Below, in pieces: positions 50,331 to 59,877 of a stretch of DNA of 64,000 nt. The DNA is from Streptomyces durmitorensis (GTDB lineage Bacteria; Actinomycetota; Actinomycetes; Streptomycetales; Streptomycetaceae), in contig NZ_CP097289.1 of the NCBI RefSeq assembly GCF_023498005.1, forward strand, positions 2,480,001-2,544,000, given 5' to 3'. Under the pieces are notes generated by a model. That model made no database searches and was not told where the DNA came from. It saw nothing but the letters and a program-made list of their open reading frames with translations. Both the position numbers and the translations under genes were made by a program. Each line of letters opens with the position of its first letter. The first letter of the stretch is position 1.

Positions 50331-51836
50331 CTACTGGGCGTCACCGGCCTGGGTCTCCTGCTTCCCTCGCCGGCCCAGCAGGCTGTGCGAACGCCCGTAG
50401 ACGAAGTAGACGACGAAGCCGAGCGCCATCCAGACGCCGAACCGCAACCACGTCTCGGCCGGCAGGTTCAGCATCAGCCACACCGAGGCCGCCACCGACA
50501 GGATCGGCACCAGCGGCACCAGCGGGGTGCGGAAGGCGCGGGGCAGGTCCGGGCGGGTGCGGCGCAGGATGATGACGCTCAGGGCGACCACGACGAAGGC
50601 GAAGAGCGTGCCGATGTTCACCAGCTCGGCGAGTTCGTCGAGGCTGGTGAAGCCCGCCAGGATCGCGATGAGGACACCGAGCAGGATGGTCGGCCGGTGC
50701 GGCGTCCGGTACTTCGGGTGGACGTGGGAGAAGAACCGGGGCAGCAGTCCGTCGCGGCTCATCGCGAAGAAGACGCGGGTCTGGCCGAGCAGCAGGATCA
50801 TGCAGACGGTGGTGAGACCGACGGCGGCGCCGAAGCTGATCACGCCCCCGTAGAAGGGATGCCCGGTGGCCTTGAAGGCGTCGGCCAGCGGGGCGTCCAC
50901 GGACAGCTCGCTGTAGTGCTGCATGCCCGTGACCACGATCGACACGGCGACGTACAGGACCGTGCAGATGAGGAGCGAGCCGAGGATGCCGCGCGGCATG
51001 TCCCGCTGCGGCATCTTGGTCTCCTCGGCGGCGGTGGCCACGATGTCGAAGCCGATGAAGGCGAAGAAGACGATGGAGGCGGCGGTGAAGATGCCGAGGA
51101 CGCCGAAGTTGGTGGGCGCGTACCCGAACATCAGCTGGATGAGCGGGGAATCGATGCTGTTGCCCGCCGTCACCTCCTCTGCCTTCGGGATGAACGGCTT
51201 GTAGTTGTCGGTGTCGATGAAGAAGGAGCCCGCGATGATGACGATGAGGACGACGGCCACCTTGATGGCGACGATCACCGTGGTGACACGCGCGGACAGC
51301 TTCATGCCGAGGACGAGGACGACCGTGAGGAGCAGCACCAGGCCCGTGGCGAGGATGTCGAAGCTGAAGCCCTCGGCGGCATCGGGCCCGGAGAGCGATT
51401 CGGGCAGATGCCAGCCCGCGTTGTCCATCAGCGAGCGGACGTAGCCGGACCAGCCGACGGCGACCACCGCCGTGCCGAGGGCGAATTCCAGGACCAGGTC
51501 CCAGCCGATGGTCCAGGCGGGCAGCTCGCCGAGCGAGGCGTACGAGAAGGTGTACGCCGATCCGGCCACCGGCACGGTGGAGGCGAACTCCGCGTAGCAG
51601 AGCGCCGCGAGGGCGCAGACGACGCCGGCGACGGCGAAGGCGATCGCGGTGGCGGGCCCCGCGGTCTCCTTGGCCACCGCTCCGGTCAGCACGAAGATGC
51701 CGGTGCCGATGACGACGCCGACGCCGAAGACCGTGAGATCGAGGGCGGACAGCGACTTCTTGAGCGCGTGCTCGGGCTCCTCGGTGTCCTGGATGGACTG
51801 CTCGATGCTCTTCGTTCTGAAAAGACTGCTTGCCAC
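50331..51836 (-). CDS. APC-family amino acid permease (cationic amino acid type)
   Basis: A 501-aa transporter with about twelve helices and the APC signature near the N-terminus (LSALDLTVFGVGVVIGTGIFVLTGAVAKETAGPATAIAF). FAFIGFDIVATAAEETKMPQRDMPRGI in helix 6 onwards places it in the cationic amino acid transporter subgroup. The GTG start follows GGAGG. A terminator of the upstream dxs gene lies 84 bp before it, so it is a separate unit. Amino acid import is likely; specificity unknown. Confidence 0.85.
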   Translation of the reverse strand: MASSLFRTKSIEQSIQDTEEPEHALKKSLSALDLTVFGVGVVIGTGIFVLTGAVAKETAGPATAIAFAVAGVVCALAALCYAEFASTVPVAGSAYTFSYASLGELPAWTIGWDLVLEFALGTAVVAVGWSGYVRSLMDNAGWHLPESLSGPDAAEGFSFDILATGLVLLLTVVLVLGMKLSARVTTVIVAIKVAVVLIVIIAGSFFIDTDNYKPFIPKAEEVTAGNSIDSPLIQLMFGYAPTNFGVLGIFTAASIVFFAFIGFDIVATAAEETKMPQRDMPRGILGSLLICTVLYVAVSIVVTGMQHYSELSVDAPLADAFKATGHPFYGGVISFGAAVGLTTVCMILLLGQTRVFFAMSRDGLLPRFFSHVHPKYRTPHRPTILLGVLIAILAGFTSLDELAELVNIGTLFAFVVVALSVIILRRTRPDLPRAFRTPLVPLVPILSVAASVWLMLNLPAETWLRFGVWMALGFVVYFVYGRSHSLLGRRGKQETQAGDAQ

Positions 51837-51919
51837 GGACCTACCTCCACGCTTGTCGTCCCCGACATGATCGAGAGGGCGAGTACCCCGTAGGCCCCGG
51901 CGCGAGCCTATTCACGCGA

Positions 51920-51964
51920 ATGGGCCGGTTCCACCACCCGTACAGGGTGCTGAAACCGGCCCAT
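51920..51964. terminator. Terminator hairpin of dxs
   Basis: ATGGGCCGGTT pairs with AACCGGCCCAT, and the stem continues through CACCC/GGGTG with two mismatches around a small loop. It lies 17 bp beyond the dxs stop on the minus strand and just ahead of the permease start region. Confidence 0.8.
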
Positions 51965-51981
51965 CGGCGGTGCATGTTGAC

Positions 51982-53916
51982 TCAGTCGCGCGCGGGCTCC
52001 CCCGCCTCGACGGAGTCCACGGCCGCCGTGCGCTCGAACCGGCCGTCCAGCTTGGCGACCAGGCCGGTGACCTGGCGGGCGATGTCCGGGGCGGTCAGGC
52101 CGATCTCGGCCATGATCTCCTTGCGCGACGCGTGGTCGAGGAAGCGCGGCGGGATGCCGAAGTCGCGCAGCGGTACGTCGACGCCCGCGTCGCGCAGGGC
52201 CTGGGCGACGGCGGAACCGACGCCGCCCGCGCGGGAGTTGTCCTCGACGGTGACGACCACGCGGTGCTGCTCGGCGAGCGGGGCGAGTGCCTCGTCGACG
52301 GGCTTGACCCAGCGGGGGTCGACGACCGTGGTCGTGATGCCCTGCTTGTTCAGGAGGTCCGCGATCTCCAGGCACATGGGCGCGAGGGCGCCCACGGAGA
52401 CCAGGAGCACGTCGGGGCGGTTCGTGCCCGCCTTGCGCAGGACGTCCATGCCGCCGACCTTGCCGACGGCCTTGACCGCCGGGCCGACCGCGCCCTTCGA
52501 GTAGCGAACGACGGTCGGGGCGTCGTCGACCTCGACGGCCTCGCGCAGCTGGAGGCGGACCTGGTCGGCGTCGCGCGGGGCGGCGATCCGCAGGGTCGGC
52601 ACGCACTGCAGGATCGACATGTCCCACATGCCGTTGTGCGAGGCGCCGTCCGTGCCGGTGACGCCCGCGCGGTCCAGGACGAAGGTGACGCCGCACTTGT
52701 GCAGGGCCACGTCCATCAGGAGCTGGTCGAAGGCGCGGTTGAGGAACGTCGCGTACACCGCGAAGACGGGGTGCAGGCCGCCGGTGGCCAGGCCCGCCGC
52801 CGACACGGCCGCGTGCTGCTCGGCGATGCCCACGTCGTAGACCCGGTCGGGGAACTCCTCGGCGAACTTCTTCAGGCCCACCGGCTGGAGCATGGCGGCG
52901 GTGATCGCGACGATGTCCTCGCGCTCCCTGCCGAGCTTGACCATCTCCTCGCCGAAGACGGACGTCCAGTCCATGCCGGAGGCGGCGATGGGCAGGCCCG
53001 TGTCGGGGTGGATCGGGCCGATGCCGTGGAAGTGGTCCGCCTCGTCCTGCTCGGCCGGCTTGTAGCCGCGGCCCTTCTCGGTGATGCAGTGCACGATGAC
53101 CGGGCCGCCGAAGCGCTTGGCGCGCACCAGGGCGGACTCCAGGGCCTCGATGTCGTGGCCGTCGATCGGGCCGACGTACTTCAGGCCGAGGTCCTCGAAC
53201 ATGCCCTGCGGGGCGATGAAGTCCTTCAGGCCCTTCTTCGCGCCGTGCAGCGTCTCGTAGAGGGGCTTGCCGACGACCGGGGTGCGCTCCAGGAGGTCCT
53301 TGCCGCGGGCCAGGAAGCGCTCGTAGCCGTCCGTGGTGCGCAGGGTCGCCAGGTGGTTCGCGAGGCCGCCGATGGTCGGGGCGTACGAACGCTCGTTGTC
53401 GTTGACGACGATCACCAGGGGGCGGTCCTTGGCGGCGGCGATGTTGTTCAGCGCCTCCCAGGCCATGCCGCCGGTGAGCGCGCCGTCGCCGATGACGGCG
53501 ACGACGTGGTCGTCCTTGCCCTGCACCTCGTTGGCCTTGGCGAGGCCGTCGGCCCAGCCGAGGACCGTGGAGGCGTGCGAGTTCTCGATCACGTCGTGCT
53601 CGGACTCGGCGCGCGCGGGGTAGCCGGAGAGGCCGCCCTTGGTGCGCAGCTTGCCGAAGTCCTGGCGGCCGGTGAGCAGCTTGTGCACGTAGCTCTGGTG
53701 GCCGGTGTCGAAGAGCACCTTGTCCTGCGGGGACTCGAAGACGCGGTGCATGGCGATCGTGAGCTCGACCACGCCGAGGTTGGGGCCGAGGTGGCCGCCT
53801 GTCTTGGACACTGCGTCGACGAGGAAGGCGCGGATCTCGCCGGCCAGCTGGTTCAGCTCCTCCGGGCTGAGCCGGTCCAGATCGCGCGGTCCCCTGATGC
53901 GGGTCAGCAGCGGCAC
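51982..53916 (-). CDS. dxs: 1-deoxy-D-xylulose-5-phosphate synthase
   Basis: A 644-aa thiamine-diphosphate enzyme that joins pyruvate and glyceraldehyde 3-phosphate, the first step of the MEP isoprenoid pathway. The ThDP/Mg motif [34 protein letters not shown] is at about residues 150-183. [20 protein letters not shown] gives the catalytic Glu in the second domain, and [21 protein letters not shown] follows. The C-terminal transketolase domain is complete and length is normal. The GTG start follows GGAGG. Confidence 0.96.
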   Translation of the reverse strand: MPLLTRIRGPRDLDRLSPEELNQLAGEIRAFLVDAVSKTGGHLGPNLGVVELTIAMHRVFESPQDKVLFDTGHQSYVHKLLTGRQDFGKLRTKGGLSGYPARAESEHDVIENSHASTVLGWADGLAKANEVQGKDDHVVAVIGDGALTGGMAWEALNNIAAAKDRPLVIVVNDNERSYAPTIGGLANHLATLRTTDGYERFLARGKDLLERTPVVGKPLYETLHGAKKGLKDFIAPQGMFEDLGLKYVGPIDGHDIEALESALVRAKRFGGPVIVHCITEKGRGYKPAEQDEADHFHGIGPIHPDTGLPIAASGMDWTSVFGEEMVKLGREREDIVAITAAMLQPVGLKKFAEEFPDRVYDVGIAEQHAAVSAAGLATGGLHPVFAVYATFLNRAFDQLLMDVALHKCGVTFVLDRAGVTGTDGASHNGMWDMSILQCVPTLRIAAPRDADQVRLQLREAVEVDDAPTVVRYSKGAVGPAVKAVGKVGGMDVLRKAGTNRPDVLLVSVGALAPMCLEIADLLNKQGITTTVVDPRWVKPVDEALAPLAEQHRVVVTVEDNSRAGGVGSAVAQALRDAGVDVPLRDFGIPPRFLDHASRKEIMAEIGLTAPDIARQVTGLVAKLDGRFERTAAVDSVEAGEPARD

Positions 53917-54057
53917 CCGTGCCTCCTTGCAGTAGAGCTGTTCAAGCGTTGACCGGATTGTTGCCGGGCCTGTTGAGTCTAATGTTCCGTAGCTGAGGAC
54001 GGCGTCCGGGCCGGATGTTCCGTGTCACGCGAACGGGCGTACATCGGCGGCGGACAG

Positions 54058-54099
54058 AGAGCTGCCCGGCACCGCTCCATTGCGGTGCCGGGCAGCTCT
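54058..54099. terminator. Perfect 18-bp hairpin at the end of the xylFGH-type operon
   Basis: AGAGCTGCCCGGCACCGC, loop TCCATT, then its exact reverse complement. It lies 19 bp beyond the permease stop on the minus strand and is followed by mostly unstructured sequence before dxs. A strong factor-independent terminator of Streptomyces type, without T tract. Confidence 0.9.
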
Positions 54100-54117
54100 G
54101 CTCTGGGTTCTTCCAGG

Positions 54118-55404
54118 TCAGGCGCGTCCTGCCGCCTTCTGGCTCCTGCGGGAGACGGAGTCGAGCACGACAGCGGCAAGGAGTACGGCACCCGTGATCA
54201 TCGACTGCACCGCCTTGCTGGAGCTGCCCGACATGTACAGGCCCGTCATGATCGACTGGATGACCAGGATGCCGAGCAGGGCCGACCAGGGGGTGCCCCG
54301 GCCGCCGAAGAGGCTGGTGCCGCCGATGACCGCCGCGGCGATCGCCAGCATCAGGGTGTCACCGCCGCCGAGGTTCGAGTCGGCGACGCCGGACTGGGAG
54401 GCGATGAAGAGGCCGCCCAGGCCGCCGAGGAAGCCGGAGATCGTGAACACGGAGATCCGGATCCATACGACGTTGATGCCGGCCCTGCGGGCCGCCTCGA
54501 CGCCACCGCCGACCGCGAAGACCTGGCGCCCGTAGTTGGTGCGGCGCAGCACGAAGCTGGCGAGGACCACCACGGCGACGAAGACGGTCAGGCCGAGGGG
54601 CAGGCCGTCCTCCTGGTTCAGGACGAAGGCCACGACGTAGGCGAGGACCGCGACGACCCCGGTGCGCAGGGCCAGCTCGCTGACCGGGCGGTGCGGCAGG
54701 TCGGCGGCCTTGCGGCGCAGACGCTGGCTCCACTGGGAGTAGCCGTACGCGAGGACCGCGACGGTCGCGAGGCCGTAGGCGGCGGCGACATCGCTGAAGT
54801 AGTAGTTGTTCAGGTTGTAGATGATGCCGTCGGAGAGGTTGTTCAGGCTCAGGGTGTTGCCGAGGACGTACAGCTGAAGGCCGCTCCACCCCAGGAAGCC
54901 CGCCAGTGTCACGACGAAGGCCGGGACCCCGATCTTGGCGAAGAAGAAGCCGTGCAGGGCGCCGATCGCGGCGGCGGCCGCCAGGCCGACGATGACGGCG
55001 AGGCCTTCGTTCACGTCCTGCTTGATCGCGAGGACCGAGCTGACCGCGGCGGTGAGACCGGCGACCGAGCCGACCGACAGGTCGATCTCGCCGAGCAGCA
55101 GGACGAAGACGATGCCGGTCGCGATGAGACCGGGGCCGACGATGTACTGCGCGATGTTGCTGAGGTTGGACGGGTCGAGGAATCGACCGGTCGTTATCTC
55201 GAAGATCGCCCAGATCACGATCAGGCCGGTGACGACCGGTATGGAGCCGAGCTCGCCGCCCTTGATCTTGCGCTTGAACTCGGTGAGGTAGCCGGCGAAG
55301 CCCTGCTCACGGACGAGCAGGCGCGGGTCGACGACCGGGATGGCGGCGGCGGCCGGGGCCTGAGCGTCCACCTTCTGCGGTGGGGTGTTCACGGTCTCAC
55401 TCAC
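54118..55404 (-). CDS. xylH: Sugar ABC transporter permease (XylH type)
   Basis: A 428-aa membrane protein of the ribose/xylose-type ABC permease family (BPD_transp_2) with about ten to twelve helices. LLLGEIDLSVGSVAGLTAAVS is the family's hallmark region and RRTNYGRQVFAVGGGVEAARRAGINV the cytoplasmic loop that contacts the ATPase. Its GTG start overlaps the ATPase stop by four bases (GTGA). With the genes upstream it forms a complete importer; xylose is the inferred substrate from the match to the S. coelicolor xylFGH locus beside a ROK regulator. Confidence 0.85.
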   Translation of the reverse strand: MSETVNTPPQKVDAQAPAAAAIPVVDPRLLVREQGFAGYLTEFKRKIKGGELGSIPVVTGLIVIWAIFEITTGRFLDPSNLSNIAQYIVGPGLIATGIVFVLLLGEIDLSVGSVAGLTAAVSSVLAIKQDVNEGLAVIVGLAAAAAIGALHGFFFAKIGVPAFVVTLAGFLGWSGLQLYVLGNTLSLNNLSDGIIYNLNNYYFSDVAAAYGLATVAVLAYGYSQWSQRLRRKAADLPHRPVSELALRTGVVAVLAYVVAFVLNQEDGLPLGLTVFVAVVVLASFVLRRTNYGRQVFAVGGGVEAARRAGINVVWIRISVFTISGFLGGLGGLFIASQSGVADSNLGGGDTLMLAIAAAVIGGTSLFGGRGTPWSALLGILVIQSIMTGLYMSGSSSKAVQSMITGAVLLAAVVLDSVSRRSQKAAGRA

Positions 55405-56180
55405 TTCGCGGCCTCCGCGTTGCGCGCCTTGCGCCGGGTCACGGCGTTCTCCGTGGCTCCGGTGATCGCGGCGATGATCTCTTCGTTGCTGGTGTCCTTG
55501 ACGTCGAAGACACCGTTGTTGCGACCGAGGCGCAGGACGGCCACGTCGTCGGCGACGGCCTTGACGTCGGCCATGTTGTGGCTGATGAGGAGCACCGCGA
55601 GGCCGCGCTCGCGCAGCCGCTCGACCAGGTCGAGGACCTGTGCGGTCTGCTCGACGCCGAGCGCCGCGGTGGGCTCGTCGAGGATCACCAGCTTGGGGTT
55701 GCCGACCAGGGCGCGCGCGATCGCGACGACCTGGCGCTGACCGCCGGAGAGCGAGGCGATCGGGATGCGCACGCTCGGGATGCGGATGGAGAGGGTGTCA
55801 AGGAGCTCCTTGGCACGCTTCTCCATCGCCACCTCGTCGAGGACCTTGGCGCGGCCGAGCTCACGACCGAGGAACAGGTTGGCCACGACGTCCAGGTTGT
55901 CGCAGAGTGCGAGGTCCTGGTAGACGGTCGCGACACCGAGTCCCTGGGCGTCGTGCGGGCGCGAGATGGAGACGGGCTTGCCGTCCCACTCGATGGTGCC
56001 CTCGTCGATCGGGTGGACCCCGGCGATCGTCTTGACCAGGGTCGACTTACCGGCTCCGTTGTCGCCGACCAGGGCGACCACTTGACCTGCGTGTACTTCC
56101 AGTTCGACATCGGTGAGCGCCTGAACGGCACCGAAGCGCTTGGAGACTCCGCGCAACGCCAGCACGGGCGGAGCGGACAT
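55401..56180 (-). CDS. xylG: Sugar ABC transporter ATP-binding protein (XylG type, single domain)
   Basis: A 259-aa ABC ATPase: Walker A VGDNGAGKSTLVK (about 36-48), signature LSGGQRQ (about 143-149), Walker B LVILDEPTAAL, and H-loop LLISHNM. Many ribose/xylose ATPases carry two ABC domains; this one has only one, so two copies presumably act per transporter. ATG 56180 is used; ATG 56189 is just upstream. A 192-nt gap follows the binding-protein gene, and it overlaps the permease. Confidence 0.88.
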   Translation of the reverse strand: MSAPPVLALRGVSKRFGAVQALTDVELEVHAGQVVALVGDNGAGKSTLVKTIAGVHPIDEGTIEWDGKPVSISRPHDAQGLGVATVYQDLALCDNLDVVANLFLGRELGRAKVLDEVAMEKRAKELLDTLSIRIPSVRIPIASLSGGQRQVVAIARALVGNPKLVILDEPTAALGVEQTAQVLDLVERLRERGLAVLLISHNMADVKAVADDVAVLRLGRNNGVFDVKDTSNEEIIAAITGATENAVTRRKARNAEAAK

Positions 56181-56372
56181 GCAAACCATCTCCTTCGTCC
56201 GCCGAGGGGTGCGGCGGAGGCCGTACGGACATGGCGTACGGCGGGATGTTGATGTGTGGGCTAAGGGGGGTGAGGCAGGAAGGCGAGCAGACGTACGGCG
56301 TCCTGGCCCCCGACAGCGGGGCAAGCGTGAAGGGGACCGAGACGCCGTACGAGTCCGTTGCCTGCAACGCGG

Positions 56373-57458
56373 CTACTTGATGCCGGCGTCCGCGCAGGCC
56401 TTGGCGAAGTCCGGGGTGCAGATCTCGCTCGTCTTGTAGAACTTGTCCTTGACCACGGTGTCCTTGATGTCGTCCTTGGTGACGACGAAGGCCTGGACGA
56501 GGGCCGACGGGATCGCCTTGTCGCTGGGGCTGTCGAGCTTGGCCGTCACCAGCGAGTCGATCTTCTCGCCCTTGAGGAGCTTGACCGCGACCTCGGCGGT
56601 CTTCTCGGCCTCGGGCTTGTAGGGCTTGTAGATCGTGAAGGCCTGCGTGCCCTTCAGGATCCGCTGGATGCCCGCGAGTTCGGCGTCCTGGCCGCCGACC
56701 GGGATCCCCTTGACCTTGGCCGACTGGAGCGCCGCGACGATGCCGCCCGCCATGCCGTCGTTGGCGGAGTAGACGGCGTCGAAGCCGTCCTTGCCCAGGG
56801 AGGTGATGGCGGTGCCCATCTTCTCGCCCGCGATCTTCGGGTCCCACTCACCGGTCTGCTCGTAGACGACCTTCTTGACCTTGCCGTCGAGGACCGAGTG
56901 CGCGCCCTTCTTGAAGAGGGCGGCGTTCGGGTCGGACTCCTTGCCGTTGATCATGACGACATTGGAGTCCTTGGCCTTGTCCCCCAGGGCGTTGATGATG
57001 CCCTGGCCCTGGAGCTTGCCGATCTTCTCGTTGTCGAAGGAGACGTACGCGGAGACCGGACCCTCGGCGAGGCGGTCGTACGCCACGACCTTGATGTCCT
57101 TCTTCTTCGCCTCCTGCACCCACGCCTTGGTGGCACCGGAGTCGACCGCGTCCAGAATGATGACCTTGACGCCGGAGTCGACGAGGTCGTCGAACTGCTG
57201 CTTCTGGGTCGAGACGTTCTCGGAGGCGTTCTTGTAATTGATCTTGCAGTCGGAGCAGAGCTCCTGGACCTTCGCCTTGATCAGCGGGTAGTCGAAGGAC
57301 TCGTAACGCGTGGTCTTGCTCTCGGGCAGCAACAGACCGATGGTCTTGTTGTCCCCGTCTCCCTTGTCACCGCCACCAGCCTCGCCACAAGCGGCAAGGG
57401 AAACGGCCATCGCGGTAGCGGTCATGGCTATCGCGGCACGACGCAGATGGGTGTTCAC
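56373..57458 (-). CDS. xylF: Sugar-binding lipoprotein (XylF type)
   Basis: A 361-aa extracytoplasmic binding protein. The lipoprotein signal ends LAAC (about Cys24), followed by a Gly/Asp linker. The two-lobed periplasmic-binding-protein-1 fold begins with TIGLLLPESKTTRYESFDYP and includes VIILDAVDSGATKAWVQEA, DRLAEGPVSAYVSFDNEKIG, VYSANDGMAGGIVAAL and PVGGQDAELAGIQRILKGTQAFTIYKP, all typical of xylose-binding proteins. The start is GTG. It is the first gene of the operon, with a palindromic candidate operator upstream between it and the ROK gene. Confidence 0.88.
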   Translation of the reverse strand: MNTHLRRAAIAMTATAMAVSLAACGEAGGGDKGDGDNKTIGLLLPESKTTRYESFDYPLIKAKVQELCSDCKINYKNASENVSTQKQQFDDLVDSGVKVIILDAVDSGATKAWVQEAKKKDIKVVAYDRLAEGPVSAYVSFDNEKIGKLQGQGIINALGDKAKDSNVVMINGKESDPNAALFKKGAHSVLDGKVKKVVYEQTGEWDPKIAGEKMGTAITSLGKDGFDAVYSANDGMAGGIVAALQSAKVKGIPVGGQDAELAGIQRILKGTQAFTIYKPYKPEAEKTAEVAVKLLKGEKIDSLVTAKLDSPSDKAIPSALVQAFVVTKDDIKDTVVKDKFYKTSEICTPDFAKACADAGIK

Positions 57459-57531
57459 TGTCCAACCTCCCTGACGTGGCCGCGTCGTTGCGGCCGAGGT
57501 GGCTCGAAGTCAACTCGGCCGCCACACCAGC

Positions 57532-57552
57532 GTCAAGGAGTAAATCCTTAAC
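57532..57552. promoter_or_regulatory. Palindrome GTCAAGGA-N5-TCCTTAAC upstream of xylF
   Basis: A 21-bp dyad with one asymmetric pair, in AT-richer DNA about 75 bp before the xylF start and just after the ROK gene's end. It shares GTCAAG/CTTGAC half-sites with a second palindrome upstream of the ROK gene, so it is a good candidate operator for the ROK protein. Confidence 0.6.
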
Positions 57553-57578
57553 GAGATGACAACGGTGCCATGCGTTAT

Positions 57579-58778
57579 CTAAGTGAAGGCAGGTGCGGTC
57601 GCGGGCAGCGAGCCGTCCAAAAGGGTTGAATCGCCCATTTCGCTGAGTGCGAGAGCCAGGGCGCCGAGGACTTCGGCGCGGCCCCCCAGGGCCCCTGGAA
57701 GGACGGAGAGCTGGCGCGCCGCGCTGGGGATGGCATAGCGCCCCACGGACTCCCTGATGGGCCCCAGGACCAGCTCACCGGCCTCCGCCAGGTCGCCGCC
57801 GAGGACGACACGGCTGGGGTTCAGGAGGTTGCAGAGGTTCGCCACGCCGCTGCCGATGTGCCGGCCGACGTCCGCGATCACCCGGCGGCAGCCCGGGTCG
57901 CCCTCACGCGCGAGGGCGACCACGCGCTCCATGGTCAGCTCGGTGCCGTGGCTGGACTGGAGCAGGGGCAGCACGTAGCGGGCCGCGGTGAAGGTCTCCA
58001 GGCAGCCGCGGTTGCCGCAGCGGCAGACCGGGCCCGACTCGTCCAGGGTGATGTGCCCGATCTCCCCCGCGGTGCCGCCGGGGCCGCGGTAGATCCGCCC
58101 GCTGATCACCAGACCGGCGCCGACACCGCTCGCGACCTTGATGTACGCGAGGTCCTTGACCCCGCGACCGCTCCCCCAGACCAGCTCGCCGAGCGCACCG
58201 AGGTTGGCGTCGTTGTCGACGTGCACGGGGACGCCGAGGCGGTCCTTGAGCTCCTCGGCGGGCTTGGTGCCGGTCCAGCCCGGCAGGATCGAGGTCGAGC
58301 CGAGCGTGCCCGACTCCACGTCGATGGGGCCCGGCACGCCGAGGCCGATGCCCGCGATCTTCGTGCGGTCCACGCCGGTCACCGCGATCAGCCTGCTGAC
58401 CAGCTGCTCGGCGCGGTCGAAGCCCTGCGCGGCCGACGCGTCCACGTCCAGCGGCTCGGCCTCCTCGGCGAGCACCTGGTGGGCGAGGTTCCCCACGGCC
58501 ACGCGCAGGTGCGTGTGGCCGAAGTCGACGCCGATGACGATGCCCGCGTCGCCGCTGAGCGAGACGCTGCGGGCCCTGCGGCCGCCTGCCGAGGTGGGCG
58601 TGACCTCGACCGTTCCGCCGTCCTTGAGCTCCCGGACGATGTTGGAGACCGTGGCCGCGGACAGGCCCGTCGTCCTGGCGATCTCCGCCTGAGTGAGCGA
58701 CCCGGCGAGCCGTACGGCACGTACGACCCGCTCGAGATTGGCCCGGTGCAGCGACGACTGCGACCCCGGAGTCTCCAT
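57579..58778 (-). CDS. rok7B7: ROK-family transcriptional regulator
   Basis: A 399-aa repressor. The N-terminal winged HTH (about 10-65; RANLERVVRAVRLAGSLTQAEIARTTGLSAATVSNIVREL) is followed by the ROK sugar-kinase-like domain with VIGVDFGHTHLRVAVGN (phosphate 1), GIGLGVPGPID and the zinc-binding GHITLDESGPVCRCGNRGCLE. The name rests on position: in S. coelicolor Rok7B7 lies between xylFGH and ngcEFG and influences xylose use, carbon repression and antibiotic production. ATG 58778 is preferred over GTG 58790 for the GGGTGG site upstream. Confidence 0.82.
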   Translation of the reverse strand: METPGSQSSLHRANLERVVRAVRLAGSLTQAEIARTTGLSAATVSNIVRELKDGGTVEVTPTSAGGRRARSVSLSGDAGIVIGVDFGHTHLRVAVGNLAHQVLAEEAEPLDVDASAAQGFDRAEQLVSRLIAVTGVDRTKIAGIGLGVPGPIDVESGTLGSTSILPGWTGTKPAEELKDRLGVPVHVDNDANLGALGELVWGSGRGVKDLAYIKVASGVGAGLVISGRIYRGPGGTAGEIGHITLDESGPVCRCGNRGCLETFTAARYVLPLLQSSHGTELTMERVVALAREGDPGCRRVIADVGRHIGSGVANLCNLLNPSRVVLGGDLAEAGELVLGPIRESVGRYAIPSAARQLSVLPGALGGRAEVLGALALALSEMGDSTLLDGSLPATAPAFT

Positions 58779-58879
58779 TGACTCAGCCACCCTTATTCCG
58801 TATGACGTTAATGAAGTGGCAGCTACGTCGCCGCCCGTACAAGTTGTGAACTCCAAGCTCTGCTGAACGGGTTGGCGCA

Positions 58880-58893
58880 GTCAAGTCCTTGAC
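58880..58893. promoter_or_regulatory. Palindrome GTCAAG-TC-CTTGAC upstream of the ROK gene
   Basis: A perfect six-base dyad with a two-base centre about 100 bp before the ROK start. It includes TTGACG, which could serve as a -35 element. Its half-sites match the palindrome before xylF, suggesting autoregulation by the ROK protein. Confidence 0.55.
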
Positions 58894-58919
58894 GTAAATC
58901 GGCGCTCCTGAACAGCGGA

Positions 58920-58972
58920 CAGGCCGGGTCCAAGCGGCGAGGATGCACCCCAAACCACCCAGACCCGGCCTG
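58920..58972. terminator. Possible terminator of the ngcEFG-type operon
   Basis: CAGGCCGGGTC pairs perfectly with GACCCGGCCTG over 11 bases, but with a 31-nt loop. It lies 15 bp beyond the last permease stop on the minus strand, the position expected for the operon terminator. Confidence 0.55.
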
Positions 58973-58986
58973 CGAGGGCCGATCCG

Positions 58987-59877
58987 TTACTTGACCGATC
59001 CCGCGGTGAGACCCGAGACCACGTGCCGCTCGATGAAGGCGAACAGCACGATGACCGGCACGATCGCCACCACGGAGGCCGCGAAGAGGTAGTTCCACTC
59101 CACGGTGTAGGCGCCGATGAAGTTGTTGATGCCGACGGTCAGCGGCTGCTTGTCGGGCTCGGTGGTGAGCGTGAGGCCCATCACGAACTCGTTCCACGAG
59201 GTGATGAAAGTGAAGATCACCGCGGTGACCACGCCCGGCAGCGCGAGCGGCAGGGTCACCTTCACCATCGCGCCGAAGCGGCTCGTGCCGTCCACCATGG
59301 CCGCCTCCTCCAGCTCCGGTGGGATGGAGCTGATGTAGGCCGTCAGGATCCACACCGCGAACGCGAGGTTGAACGCCGCGTTGGTGATGATCAGCGTCCA
59401 GACCGAGTTGAGCATGTCCAGCTGGTGGAACTCGCGGTAGAGACCGACCAGGAGGGCGGTGGGCTGGAACATCTGGGTGATCAGGACGAGGAGCAGGAAG
59501 GCCTTGCGTCCGCGGTAGCGCATGCGCGCCGTGTAGTACGCGGCGGGCAGCGAGACCAGGAGGACGAGGAGCGTCGCCCCGCCCGCGACAAGGAGGGTCA
59601 CCTGGAGGTTCTGGCCGAGCTCCGACTCCTTCCAGACCTCGATGAAGTTCGACCACTCCAGGTCCTGCGGCAGGTAGGTCCGGTCGCGCAGCTCGCTCTT
59701 GGGGCGGAGCGCGGTGATCACCATCTCCAGGTACGGAGCGAGGAAGATCGCCGCGAGCGCCCAGGCGACCACCGTGATGACCAGGGTGCGCGGCCGGAAC
59801 GTGCGCTTGGGCCTGGGCTTGTGCTGGGGCGCGGGGCCCTTCGGGGACCCCGCCCGGGGAGCCGTCGCGGTGGCCAT
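58987..59877 (-). CDS. ngcG: Carbohydrate ABC transporter permease (NgcG type)
   Basis: A 296-aa MalG/LacG-type permease with six helices. The EAA loop EEAAMVDGTSRFGAMVKVTLPLALPG (about 186-211) contacts an ATPase. The N-terminus is a Pro/Lys/Arg-rich cytoplasmic stretch. ATG 59877 overlaps the preceding permease stop by one base (TGATG), behind GAGGAGG. No ATPase gene is in the operon, so a shared one such as MsiK is expected, as in other streptomycete sugar importers. NgcG assignment is by order next to the ROK gene. Confidence 0.8.
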   Translation of the reverse strand: MATATAPRAGSPKGPAPQHKPRPKRTFRPRTLVITVVAWALAAIFLAPYLEMVITALRPKSELRDRTYLPQDLEWSNFIEVWKESELGQNLQVTLLVAGGATLLVLLVSLPAAYYTARMRYRGRKAFLLLVLITQMFQPTALLVGLYREFHQLDMLNSVWTLIITNAAFNLAFAVWILTAYISSIPPELEEAAMVDGTSRFGAMVKVTLPLALPGVVTAVIFTFITSWNEFVMGLTLTTEPDKQPLTVGINNFIGAYTVEWNYLFAASVVAIVPVIVLFAFIERHVVSGLTAGSVK

